A stretch of 21,802 bases of DNA, taken from positions 1-21,802 of IMG/VR virus record IMGVR_UViG_3300032223_001318, one strand, 5' to 3'. This document shows positions 14,465-20,741 of the stretch, piece after piece (positions within the stretch are counted from its first letter, which is position 1; each line of letters opens with the position of its first letter). Made by a program: the position numbers and the translations under genes. Origin of the DNA: a virus. The notes under the pieces were generated by a model, which saw nothing but the letters and a program-made list of their open reading frames with translations, made no database searches and was not told the origin of the DNA.

Positions 14465-15907
14465 TTATGGAACAATTGGAGGGACATATCTAACATTAGC
14501 TACATTAGGAATAGTAGCACCACTTGCAAGATTCCAAAGGCTATTAGCAGGATTCACTACATTAGCAGCAGTAGTAATACCTGCACCAAATCTTACATTG
14601 TATAAATCAAAAGTAGGTGACCCTACACTAATGTTTCCTAATTTACTTCCTGCAGGCCAAGTACCAACATTTGCAATATAAATATCAGGTTGATTTCCTG
14701 AAGTTGATAATGCATTTACAATAGGATTAGCTTGTTTATTAACTAAACCATCTACAACAAATCTACCACCATCTGTAAAGTATATTTCAAATGAAATACA
14801 AGATTGCCAATTGTAGTTACTTGTTGCAGCACCTGGTCCAAGTAAAATATCAAAATAACTATTTGTTACTTTAGCTGTTCTTACAAGATTAGCATTATTT
14901 GAAACAATTCTAATACCATAAGAAGGATTACCTGTACCTGTTAATGAAAACTGATCAATTGTAACATTTTCAGAATCTGAAATATACATTGCTTGTCCTT
15001 GACTCAATGAATCTACAACTTTAATGTTTTCAAAAGATAAATTTCTACATTGAGAATTTGCAGGAATAGCACCAGTCCATGAACCACTTACAGCATAAAT
15101 TGTTGTTTGAGCTATGTTAGCTGAACTAATGTTTCTAATGTGACTATTTACTATATTTTCAAATTGTAATCCAAATGCAAAATTTGTCAAGTTGATATTT
15201 TCAATTACACAATTTGTTGCAGCTCCTAATCTTATAAATGAACCATTGCTTGTCCAGTTAGTACCACCTACACCATTTACATTAAAGTTTTTAATTATAA
15301 ATGAGTTGTTGATGTATGTAATAGATGCTGCAGATTGACTAGTTGGAATTCTTTCAAAGAAATTAAAAGCATTTACACCAAATTTAACAAGATTACATCC
15401 ATTACCATCAATGATAAATTCTGTTACTGCAGAAGAACTTGTTGATAAGTTTACAGGTAATTGACAAGCTTTACTAACCCAATACTTAGTTGGATCAAAC
15501 ATCAAACTTTGATATCCTGCATTGCTACCCATCATTTTAAATGCATATCTAATTGCAGTACTATCGTAACAGTCATTAGTTGTAGTAAATCCTGTACCAT
15601 ATCTAAGATCTAAAGTAGCTTGAGAAACACCTATGCTACCAAATGTCAAAGGAGTTGTTGCAGTGTTCTGACAACCAAACCAACCTACATTTACAGGACC
15701 ATCATAAACTCTTTCCCAATATCCTAAAGTAGATGCTCTAGGTTTGATTCTCATACCAGCAATATTAGTAATACCAGTGTTAGTTACATTGCCTACCCAA
15801 CGAAATGTACCACCACCTGTGGTAGCATTGTTGTCAAATTGACCCACAGTGTGTGTGTCATATGTTGTGGAATTTTCTAAATCCCAGAAATATTTATAAA
15901 ATGCCAT
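14465..15907 (-). CDS. Beta-helix tail spike/fibre protein, second copy
   Basis: This 480-residue protein has an N-terminal region (1-110) with F-R-W-V-G and G-Y-W-E-R-V-Y-D-G-P-V-N-V-G-W-F-G blocks, typical of the head of pectate-lyase-type tail spikes. From about residue 163 there is a long right-handed beta-helix: I-D-G-N-G, then many repeated N/S/G-rich rungs (I-I-K-N-F-N-V-N-G, V-I-E-N-I-N-L, H-I-R-N-I). It likely binds or degrades host surface polysaccharide, but no catalytic residues can be assigned. Residues 165-350 align with the neighbouring 352-residue protein. The leader is TTAATT-ATG, two bases after the upstream stop. It is the last gene of the minus-strand operon. Confidence 0.85.
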   Translation of the reverse strand: MAFYKYFWDLENSTTYDTHTVGQFDNNATTGGGTFRWVGNVTNTGITNIAGMRIKPRASTLGYWERVYDGPVNVGWFGCQNTATTPLTFGSIGVSQATLDLRYGTGFTTTNDCYDSTAIRYAFKMMGSNAGYQSLMFDPTKYWVSKACQLPVNLSTSSSAVTEFIIDGNGCNLVKFGVNAFNFFERIPTSQSAASITYINNSFIIKNFNVNGVGGTNWTSNGSFIRLGAATNCVIENINLTNFAFGLQFENIVNSHIRNISSANIAQTTIYAVSGSWTGAIPANSQCRNLSFENIKVVDSLSQGQAMYISDSENVTIDQFSLTGTGNPSYGIRIVSNNANLVRTAKVTNSYFDILLGPGAATSNYNWQSCISFEIYFTDGGRFVVDGLVNKQANPIVNALSTSGNQPDIYIANVGTWPAGSKLGNISVGSPTFDLYNVRFGAGITTAANVVNPANSLWNLASGATIPNVANVRYVPPIVP

Positions 15908-15909
15908 AA

Positions 15910-16968
15910 TTAAGATATTGTTTTAGAGTTAACTTTCATTGAATTAGTAAGTATCTGTTTAGATTGATTGAAGAATTCAGAGTATCTATAGTAAGGAATT
16001 GTTCCACCAACCCAACGAGTAGTATTAAAGATAGTATCACCTTGCCATACTTCATCAAAGCTCCATACAACAGCAGTACCAATAGTTTTAAATGTAGTAC
16101 CACTTGTTAACCAAGGAACATTCTCAATGTATAAGTGAGGATATCCTGAAGCTGCTTCTGCATCTACAAGAACTTGATCATATTGTGAATAGATACCATT
16201 TAATCTAGCATATCCACCAGATAATCTAAGTTTGATACCAGCAACACTAGCTGCTGATTCTAAGTGAGAACCACGCATTACAAAGTCTTTTACTACACCA
16301 GAACCTTGACTATCAAAGTAAACATGGTAACTAGGATTACCACCTTCAGAAATACACTGATCCATAACCATACCTGAGGCAGCATAGATTGCAAAGGCAG
16401 CATAAGCTCCTGCAGCATTAAATACTCTACACTGTTCAAATCTACTATGATTAGATTGTGAATTAGAATTAGAAGCAGTTGTCCAATTACCACGGTCTGC
16501 AGTAAATGCAACACCAGTAACATTGATAGATTGACAATTAACTACTCTTGTCATTAGACAGAATCTTAAATGTAATCCTTCAGTTAATGCTTGGAATTTA
16601 CAATTTTCAATTACAGCTCCATAAGTAGCAGCTAAATCTAATCCAATACCAGAGCCTCTACCATCAAAGCAGATATTTCTAAATACAAATGCATGACTTT
16701 GCATAGTATTTAAAGCTTCTGCTTGATTAGCAGGAACACGTCTCATTAAGTGAGTTAATGTACTTCCAATATTAGGTGCAAGTGTAGCACCATTTCCCTC
16801 AATAACTAGTTGTTTGCTACGACAATAAAGTGTCTTAGGTAACTCTAAGGGAGCTGTAAGTTCAATAATATCATCCTCAATAGAAATGCAACTAATAGGT
16901 TGAGTAGCAGCATTAGTTAATGCAGCTTGAAGCTGAGCTTCAGTTGTTACGATTACTTTATTTAACAT
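15910..16968 (-). CDS. Beta-helix tail spike/fibre protein, first copy
   Basis: This 352-residue protein starts with a short alpha/beta region (T-T-E-A-Q-L-Q-A-A-L near 8-17) as in pectate-lyase-superfamily proteins. It then has I-E-G-N-G near 56-60 and repeated beta-helix rungs (F-V-F-R-N-I-C-F-D-G, V-I-E-N-C-K-F, V-V-N-C-Q-S). The C-terminal part beyond about 280 is not repetitive and ends with N-S-M-K-V. Several blocks match the adjacent 480-residue protein (R-x-P-x-x-Q-x-A, I-E-N, W-T-x-A, G-N-P-S-Y), so the two are probably duplicated host-recognition proteins. No N-terminal tail-attachment domain is obvious, in contrast to the second copy. It lies directly after the spanin candidate. 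Confidence 0.83.
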   Translation of the reverse strand: MLNKVIVTTEAQLQAALTNAATQPISCISIEDDIIELTAPLELPKTLYCRSKQLVIEGNGATLAPNIGSTLTHLMRRVPANQAEALNTMQSHAFVFRNICFDGRGSGIGLDLAATYGAVIENCKFQALTEGLHLRFCLMTRVVNCQSINVTGVAFTADRGNWTTASNSNSQSNHSRFEQCRVFNAAGAYAAFAIYAASGMVMDQCISEGGNPSYHVYFDSQGSGVVKDFVMRGSHLESAASVAGIKLRLSGGYARLNGIYSQYDQVLVDAEAASGYPHLYIENVPWLTSGTTFKTIGTAVVWSFDEVWQGDTIFNTTRWVGGTIPYYRYSEFFNQSKQILTNSMKVNSKTIS

Positions 16969-16970
16969 AG

Positions 16971-17534
16971 TTATATAATTGGGTTGCTAAGTTTTCTAAG
17001 TACTTTCCATACAAAGCTACCTATAATCAAGGCAATAAGCCCTATGACATACATTTTATATTTAGATAGTTTTGATAATAGAGTTTGATTCACTTCTTTT
17101 AAAGAGGTAACTGAACCTCTTAATGTATTGACTGTATCTTTATAGCATTGGATATCCTTATTTAATAAGTCTTCCTTTGCTCTGTCTGTTATATAATGGT
17201 CCACTGTATTAGTGATGACCCTAGTCTTAGTAGACTTCTTTTCTTTTACATATAAGAAGCCATTCTCAAACTTTACTCTTGTGCCTGTTGATAACACTGT
17301 ATCAAAGTTACACACACCATTTTCAATAAGCACTGTATCTACAAAGTCTTCATTTTTTACAAATACTGTATCAGTAACTTTATTAATAATAGTTGTATCA
17401 TTACTGCAATATCCTCTTCTAATTATTTCTTCTGCAACCTGATTTATCTTAGCAGGATCTTTAAAGATTTGCTTCACAGGATTACATGAGTAAATAACCA
17501 ATGCTAATACTACTATAATACCAAAGTATTTCAT
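16971..17534 (-). CDS. Unimolecular spanin candidate (lipoprotein with C-terminal membrane anchor)
   Basis: This 187-residue protein begins with a short lipoprotein signal (M-K-Y then a hydrophobic stretch to V-I-Y-S-C17, a lipobox-like site). A periplasmic region follows, beta-rich (residues 45-115, many T-V-F-V and D-T-V-L), then helical, possibly coiled coil (115-158). It ends with a membrane helix (about 161-178, Y-V-I-G-L-I-A-L-I-I-G) and a short basic tail. One lipid anchor for the outer membrane plus one inner-membrane helix is the layout of u-spanins such as phage T1 gp11, which fuse the two membranes at the last step of lysis. It follows a holin candidate. Alternatively it could be a signalling or exclusion lipoprotein. 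No endolysin is visible nearby. Confidence 0.82.
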   Translation of the reverse strand: MKYFGIIVVLALVIYSCNPVKQIFKDPAKINQVAEEIIRRGYCSNDTTIINKVTDTVFVKNEDFVDTVLIENGVCNFDTVLSTGTRVKFENGFLYVKEKKSTKTRVITNTVDHYITDRAKEDLLNKDIQCYKDTVNTLRGSVTSLKEVNQTLLSKLSKYKMYVIGLIALIIGSFVWKVLRKLSNPII

Positions 17535-17806
17535 TTTATAAAGTTTTTGAGTTTTTTTAATATCTCATCTGGTGCAAATAATAAACCTAAGCCTACTGCT
17601 ATACCCCATACTGAGTCTGACCAACTATTGTTCATAGCAATAGATGAGAACAAAGATCCTAAAATAATTACAACTCCAAGTGAAGTAGTAATTAAACTTT
17701 TCCATATATTTGTTACTGGCTTACTTTCCAGTAGGGACTTCAGGACCTTCTTCTTTTTTGGCAACTCTGTTTGGTTCTGTTTCTTTTGTGAGGGAGGCAA
17801 GCTCAT
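17531..17806 (-). CDS. Two-helix membrane protein, holin candidate
   Basis: This 91-residue protein has a basic, Pro/Gln/Lys-rich N-terminus (K-K-K-K at 17-20), two hydrophobic segments (about 38-58 and 64-80) and a short basic end (K-K-L-K-N-F-I-K). Size, two membrane helices and position next to a spanin candidate fit a holin. There is no in-frame ATG between 17806 and the first membrane helix, so its first 29 codons must overlap the upstream gene by 86 bases in another frame. It overlaps the spanin gene by 4 bases. An antiholin or another small membrane protein is the alternative. Confidence 0.78.
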   Translation of the reverse strand: MSLPPSQKKQNQTELPKKKKVLKSLLESKPVTNIWKSLITTSLGVVIILGSLFSSIAMNNSWSDSVWGIAVGLGLLFAPDEILKKLKNFIK

Positions 17807-18008
17807 GACTTAAGTAGTTAGTTTTCAATTCAGCTATATTAGCTTCTAAATTAGCAATCTTAACTTGATTAGCACTCTGGGTAATCAATAGTTGTTTCAC
17901 ATCTGACTTTAATTCTGTGAGCTGTGACCATAGCATAATACCAACAACTGTGATTAAACTTGGTGTAATCCACTCTTTAACTCTTGTTACAGGATCTAAA
18001 TGAGGCAT
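17721..18008 (-). CDS. Small membrane-anchored coiled-coil protein of the lysis cassette
   Basis: This 95-residue protein has one N-terminal membrane helix (about 14-30, W-I-T-P-S-L-I-T-V-V-G-I-M-L-W), then a probable coiled coil (31-75, with L/V/I heptads and K-S-D-V-K-Q) and a charged, Pro-rich tail. An inner-membrane anchor followed by a periplasmic coiled coil resembles an i-spanin or a tail- or holin-associated protein, so it may partner with the lipoprotein encoded two genes downstream or act as holin or antiholin. It is the first gene of the minus-strand late operon, 65 bases from the divergent DnaA-like gene. It overlaps the holin candidate by 86 bases. Confidence 0.78.
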   Translation of the reverse strand: MPHLDPVTRVKEWITPSLITVVGIMLWSQLTELKSDVKQLLITQSANQVKIANLEANIAELKTNYLSHELASLTKETEPNRVAKKEEGPEVPTGK

Positions 18009-18073
18009 ACAATATAATTTTAAACATACAATACAATAAGAATTTACTAAAAAACCATCAAAAAAACAAATTT
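18009..18073. promoter_or_regulatory. Divergent intergenic region with TACAATA repeats
   Basis: The 65 bases between the divergent start codons at 18008 (-) and 18074 (+) are extremely A/T-rich and should hold promoters for both operons. TACAATA occurs three times (18008, 18027, 18032), the last two overlapping, and a TATAAT occurs at 18013-18018. No -35-like box is clear on either strand. The repeats could be operator half-sites for the downstream HTH protein, or chance in A/T-rich DNA. Confidence 0.4.
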
Positions 18074-18592
18074 ATGGGACAATTATTAGTGCCAGAATGG
18101 GCAACCCAAAACAAAGAAACATTTAGAGAATGGTTCTGCTTGATTTATAGTCAGTTATATGAACAGTCAACTGACAACAAAGTTTTAAGAAAACATATCA
18201 ACTTTTATCCTCCAGAAGAAAGAGTGAGGATAGCAGAAAATATTATGCAAAGAGTTAATTTAGTACTCCATGGTAAGAATATTGTACCAGCTTATAAGAC
18301 AAAAAATAAAAAAGTAAATTGTAAAATTGGTGATGTATTATGTATCACAGCCCATGTATTAAAGACACAATTTACTGTAACTTTACAAGATATTGCAACT
18401 ATGTTTTCTTGTAAGAGTCATTGCACTATTCTATATTATGTAAGAACACATAATGGTAGATGTGAGACTAGTAAGAGATACAGAAAGAATTATGAAAACC
18501 TACTTAAAATATTAGCAGATGAAAGACTTATTCCAATTGCTCAAGAAACACAACCTAACACCAAACGGGTATTATCTCCTGTATTGTCTTGA
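18074..18592 (+). CDS. DnaA domain IV-like helix-turn-helix protein
   Basis: With the ATG at 18074 this is a 172-residue protein starting MGQLLVPEWA. The middle and C-terminal part has the look of the DNA-binding domain of DnaA: an N-terminal helix, T-L-Q-D-I-A-T-M-F (103-111), then S-H-C-T-I-L-Y (115-121), the counterpart of D-H-T-T-V, followed by a helix with R-T-H-N. The ATPase domain is absent. It could bind origin or promoter sites as a phage initiator or as a repressor. The frame is open to 17984, but that start would overlap the divergent gene's coding region, so I choose 18074 with an A-rich leader. It overlaps the next gene by 74 bases. Confidence 0.8.
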   Translation: MGQLLVPEWATQNKETFREWFCLIYSQLYEQSTDNKVLRKHINFYPPEERVRIAENIMQRVNLVLHGKNIVPAYKTKNKKVNCKIGDVLCITAHVLKTQFTVTLQDIATMFSCKSHCTILYYVRTHNGRCETSKRYRKNYENLLKILADERLIPIAQETQPNTKRVLSPVLS

Positions 18593-19109
18593 TAATACAG
18601 AAAAAATTGAATTACCTATCCCAGATAAAACAGAAATGCATAGATTGCAATTATTGGGATATTTAGATGAACAATATAATATCACTGAAAAAGGCAAGAT
18701 GATGTTGATAGATATTGAAAGATTCTTTATAAAGAAAGATAAAGAACCTAACAAAAGTGATTTAGAATTAGAATTTAAACATAGTGTAAAAAAGTACATT
18801 GATATTTTCCCAGGTGGTATAGTATCTGGTAAAGCTCTTAGAGGCAGTATTAGTACTATACTACCTAGGATGAATTGGTTTATGAAAACTTATCCTGAGT
18901 ATACTTGGGATACTATTTATGTAGCTACTAGAAAGTATATTGAATCATTAGACAACATGACCTATTGTAAAACAGCAGGATATTTTATCAAGAAAGATGA
19001 TAAGAATAAAACAACCACATCACTCCTTGCAGATTGGTGTGAAGCTGTTAACAATATGGAAGAAGAGGAAAGAAACAATCCTGCATTAGGATTTAATAAA
19101 TTAGCATAA
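18519..19109 (+). CDS. Hypothetical protein with possible winged-helix N-terminus
   Basis: This 196-residue protein starts M-K-D-L-F-Q-L-L-K-K followed by L-T-P-N-G-Y-Y-L-L-Y-C (13-23), a pattern that I recall from other phage proteins. Residues 36-68 (D-K-T-E-M-H-R-L-Q-L-L-G-Y-L-D then I-T-E-K-G) look like a winged-helix with a short wing, which suggests DNA binding; the rest is helical and Trp-containing with no motif. Because the conserved-looking N-terminus lies before 18592, the 74-base overlap with the DnaA-like gene seems real. The two together may form a regulatory pair. The stop is followed by a GC-rich hairpin. Confidence 0.8.
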   Translation: MKDLFQLLKKHNLTPNGYYLLYCLDNTEKIELPIPDKTEMHRLQLLGYLDEQYNITEKGKMMLIDIERFFIKKDKEPNKSDLELEFKHSVKKYIDIFPGGIVSGKALRGSISTILPRMNWFMKTYPEYTWDTIYVATRKYIESLDNMTYCKTAGYFIKKDDKNKTTTSLLADWCEAVNNMEEEERNNPALGFNKLA

Positions 19110-19116
19110 TAATTAT

Positions 19117-19134
19117 GGGGGTAGCAATACCCCC
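19117..19134 (+). terminator. GC-rich intergenic hairpin without T-run
   Basis: GGGGGTA and TACCCCC form a perfect 7-bp stem around a 4-base GCAA tetraloop of the stable GNRA type. It lies 7 bases after the previous stop and 14 bases before the ATG at 19149. It is followed by TATAAATC, with no T-run, so it may be a weak terminator or an RNA-stability element rather than an intrinsic terminator. Confidence 0.42.
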
Positions 19135-19148
19135 TATAAATCTAACCT

Positions 19149-19358
19149 ATGAAAAAATCTGTAATTATTGTCCTTAAAGCTGATATATCAGATGAAGGAA
19201 TTAAAGTAGATGTTACTGACTTATTTGAAGATACTACAGAACCAGAGGTTCCTGTATATACAGGACCACTAAATGTATCTATACAAAGCCCTGATTGGAT
19301 TAGCTGTGCAACAGATAATAGTCTTGAGGAATGGTATACTCACTATATAGAAAAATGA
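19149..19358 (+). CDS. Small acidic hypothetical protein
   Basis: This 69-residue protein has an N-terminal beta-like stretch (K-S-V-I-I-V-L-K-A) and an acidic centre (D-V-T-D-L-F-E-D). The end includes P-D-W-I-S-C and W-Y-T-H-Y. No family is recognised. It ends with an ATGA overlap with the following gene, so the two are probably coupled. It lies after a hairpin in the short plus-strand operon. Confidence 0.7.
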   Translation: MKKSVIIVLKADISDEGIKVDVTDLFEDTTEPEVPVYTGPLNVSIQSPDWISCATDNSLEEWYTHYIEK

Positions 19359-19579
19359 TTACTCAATTAGACCCTATGATTCCCATATTATCCATAGAAC
19401 ATAATATGGAAGGATATGCTTTTCTAGTCATAGATTACTCTCAAGAACATGATCTACTGTTTACAGTAGCCCTGGATAATGGAGAGATATGGACAATAAA
19501 TAACAAACATCTAAGATTCTGTTGGAATTCTAGTATGGATAGATCTAAAAAGCCCACCTTACAGGGTGGGCTGATTTAG
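19355..19579 (+). CDS. Small conserved phage protein
   Basis: With the ATG at 19355 this is a 74-residue protein starting MITQLDPMIPI, with G-Y-A-F-L-V-I-D-Y-S-Q-E-H (20-32), a beta-rich D-N-G-E-I-W-T-I-N-N-K-H and R-F-C-W-N-S-S. I recall short phage proteins with G-Y-A-x-x-x-I-D-Y-S-Q-E-H, of unknown function. An upstream ATG at 19331 would extend the overlap with the previous gene; the ATGA junction at 19355 is more usual. The hairpin at 19551-19572 lies inside its last codons. Confidence 0.72.
   Translation: MITQLDPMIPILSIEHNMEGYAFLVIDYSQEHDLLFTVALDNGEIWTINNKHLRFCWNSSMDRSKKPTLQGGLI
19547..19572 (-). terminator. Terminator of the minus-strand mini-protein operon, inside end of plus gene
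   Basis: AGCCCACC and GGTGGGCT form an 8-bp perfect stem around a 6-base loop. On the minus strand the stem is followed by T5, giving a proper rho-independent terminator about 24 bases beyond the last KKGG gene. It overlaps the last codons of the plus-strand gene ending at 19579, and on the plus strand the T-run is lacking, so it should work best for the minus strand. Confidence 0.8.
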
Positions 19580-19595
19580 AAGATTACTTTGCGGA

Positions 19596-19820
19596 TTAGC
19601 AACCTCTTTTCATTCCACCTTTCTTCATGCCACCCATCTTCATTTTAGATGGAGTAGCTCCAGAAAGTTTTGAACTTTTAGTATGACCAACACCTTTGCT
19701 TCCTGCTACTTTTTGAACAGTAGCTTTAGTGCTTTTAGTTGGACCTACACCATTGCTACCAGCTACTTTTTGAGCTGATACAGTAGCATTTGGATTTTTC
19801 ATTTTGCCTAGTGTTCCCAT
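19596..19820 (-). CDS. Basic KKGG mini-protein with internal repeat
   Basis: This 74-residue, Lys/Gly/Ser/Met-rich protein of low complexity contains two near-identical units (residues 12-32 and 33-51, core Q-K-V-A-G-S-x-G-V-G-x-T-K-S), then K-M-G-G-M-K-K-G-G-M-K-R-G-C at the end, including a C-terminal Cys. It has no hydrophobic segments. It is strongly positively charged and could bind nucleic acid or coat the virion interior, but the function is unknown. It is the last gene of the minus-strand array, with leader GTAATT-ATG, just before the terminator. Confidence 0.75.
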   Translation of the reverse strand: MGTLGKMKNPNATVSAQKVAGSNGVGPTKSTKATVQKVAGSKGVGHTKSSKLSGATPSKMKMGGMKKGGMKRGC

Positions 19821-19822
19821 AA

Positions 19823-20077
19823 TTACATTCCTTTTTTAGTGCCACCTTTTTTCATGTAACCCATTTTAGTAGCAATAGCTTTATCAGATTTCATATCTTT
19901 AGCTGATCCTTCTTTACCATGTGCTCTAGACTTATCTGCTTTCATATCTGCTGCTGACTTTTCATAAGCCTTCATACCACCTTTTTTCATTTTAGTAGTA
20001 CCACCTTTTTTAAGGTAAGAGTTTGCAGGACCTGCAGTTTTCATACCTGCTGTACCTTTTGTCATTGTAGTTGCCAT
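19823..20077 (-). CDS. Basic KKGG mini-protein
   Basis: This 84-residue, very Lys/Met/Gly/Thr/Ala-rich protein carries three KKGG units (Y-L-K-K-G-G at 21-26, M-K-K-G-G-M at 30-35, Y-M-K-K-G-G-T near 74-80). The middle has alternating A-D-M-K-A-D-K and K-D-M-K-S-D-K blocks that look like an internal repeat. It is disordered in appearance and strongly basic. It follows the previous array gene by 5 bases, a 2-base gap separates it from the next one, and its leader is A/T-rich. Confidence 0.75.
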   Translation of the reverse strand: MATTMTKGTAGMKTAGPANSYLKKGGTTKMKKGGMKAYEKSAADMKADKSRAHGKEGSAKDMKSDKAIATKMGYMKKGGTKKGM

Positions 20078-20082
20078 AATAT

Positions 20083-20481
20083 TTATTTTTTAGATTTGAT
20101 TACTTTTTTACTTCTAGTTGAACCACCTTTTTTATAATTAGCATCCATATAAGATGCTCTATTAGTAGGATAACTTTGAGATCTTCTTTTTACATCAATA
20201 TCTCCATCACCTAAGTATTTAGTTTTAGTTCTATCTTTATTAATGATATAACCATCTTCTGTAGTTCTACTTAATTCTTTCTTTTTCTGAAGTTCTCCAT
20301 CCTTAGAAACTGTTTTGACTTTATTCTTTGTAATAGTTCCATCATCATTTTGAGTACGTGATACTGTTTTATCATAAGTATTACCAAAAAGCTTAAAACT
20401 TCTATCAGATGTAGCAGTTCCACCTGGTTCATACTTCTTTATTTTACGACCTGTAGCTTTGGTCATTCTCTTAGTAGCCAT
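20083..20481 (-). CDS. Basic, repetitive mini-protein ending in a KKGG motif
   Basis: With the ATG at 20481 this is a 132-residue protein starting M-A-T-K-R-M-T-K-A. It has Y-E-P-G-G near 17-21 and a central beta-like repetitive part in which Thr/Lys/Asp-rich strands recur (T-V-S-R-T-Q-N-D-D-G-T-I, T-V-S-K-D-G-E-L, S-R-T-T-E-D-G-Y-I-I). The end is Y-K-K-G-G-S-T-R-S-K-K. The recurring D-G turns suggest a small beta-hairpin repeat, possibly a structural protein. The frame is open to 20517 but the upstream start would overlap the previous gene and lacks the shared leader AGAAATAAT-ATG, so I choose 20481. Confidence 0.75.
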   Translation of the reverse strand: MATKRMTKATGRKIKKYEPGGTATSDRSFKLFGNTYDKTVSRTQNDDGTITKNKVKTVSKDGELQKKKELSRTTEDGYIINKDRTKTKYLGDGDIDVKRRSQSYPTNRASYMDANYKKGGSTRSKKVIKSKK

Positions 20482-20482
20482 A

Positions 20483-20740
20483 TTATTTCTTTCTAGAGTT
20501 TTTCTTAGCACCTGCAATTCTATCTGCAGCTGTAATCTTATTGTAAGGAGGAGCTAGTGCAGCAAACTTTTTAGCTTTACTAGTCATGCCACCTTTTTTA
20601 TACATAGCATAGTTAGACATTGTATCTCCTGAAATAGCTTCAGGTTTTTTAGGATTTCTTGTATTCATTACTGCAGCTTTGTTTTTACCTACAGATTTAG
20701 CAGTGGATTTAACCTTTGCTTTTCCTTTGTTCTCTGACAT
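20483..20740 (-). CDS. Basic KKGG mini-protein
   Basis: This 85-residue basic protein has an N-terminal Lys/Ala/Ser-rich region and M-Y-K-K-G-G-M-T-S near 46-54. The end reads L-A-P-P-Y-N-K-I-T-A-A-D-R-I-A-G-A-K-K, a motif I recall from other small phage proteins, which may be a conserved folded or peptide-binding segment. No membrane helix is present. The leader AAGAAATAAT-ATG is nearly identical with that of the following gene, suggesting similar expression levels. One base separates the two genes. Confidence 0.75.
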   Translation of the reverse strand: MSENKGKAKVKSTAKSVGKNKAAVMNTRNPKKPEAISGDTMSNYAMYKKGGMTSKAKKFAALAPPYNKITAADRIAGAKKNSRKK

Positions 20741-20741
20741 A

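Noticed and set aside
14420-14605. Plus-strand open frame of 61 residues after the terminator
   Set aside because: It runs over the terminator arm and antisense to the end of the beta-helix gene; the protein is Ser/Thr/Ile-rich without any pattern.
17547-17813. Plus-strand open frame of 88 residues opposite the holin candidate
   Set aside because: It is an antisense shadow of a minus-strand gene that has coherent membrane topology and operon context.
17984-18073. N-terminal extension of the DnaA-like gene
   Set aside because: It would overlap the start of the divergent gene and eliminate the only promoter region; the extension is Asn/Lys-rich as expected from non-coding A/T-rich DNA.
19115-19177. 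Possible 20-codon leader peptide starting at the hairpin ATG (M-G-V-A-I-P-P)
   Set aside because: It has a TAATT-ATG context, but it runs over the hairpin and start of the next gene; nothing else supports translation.
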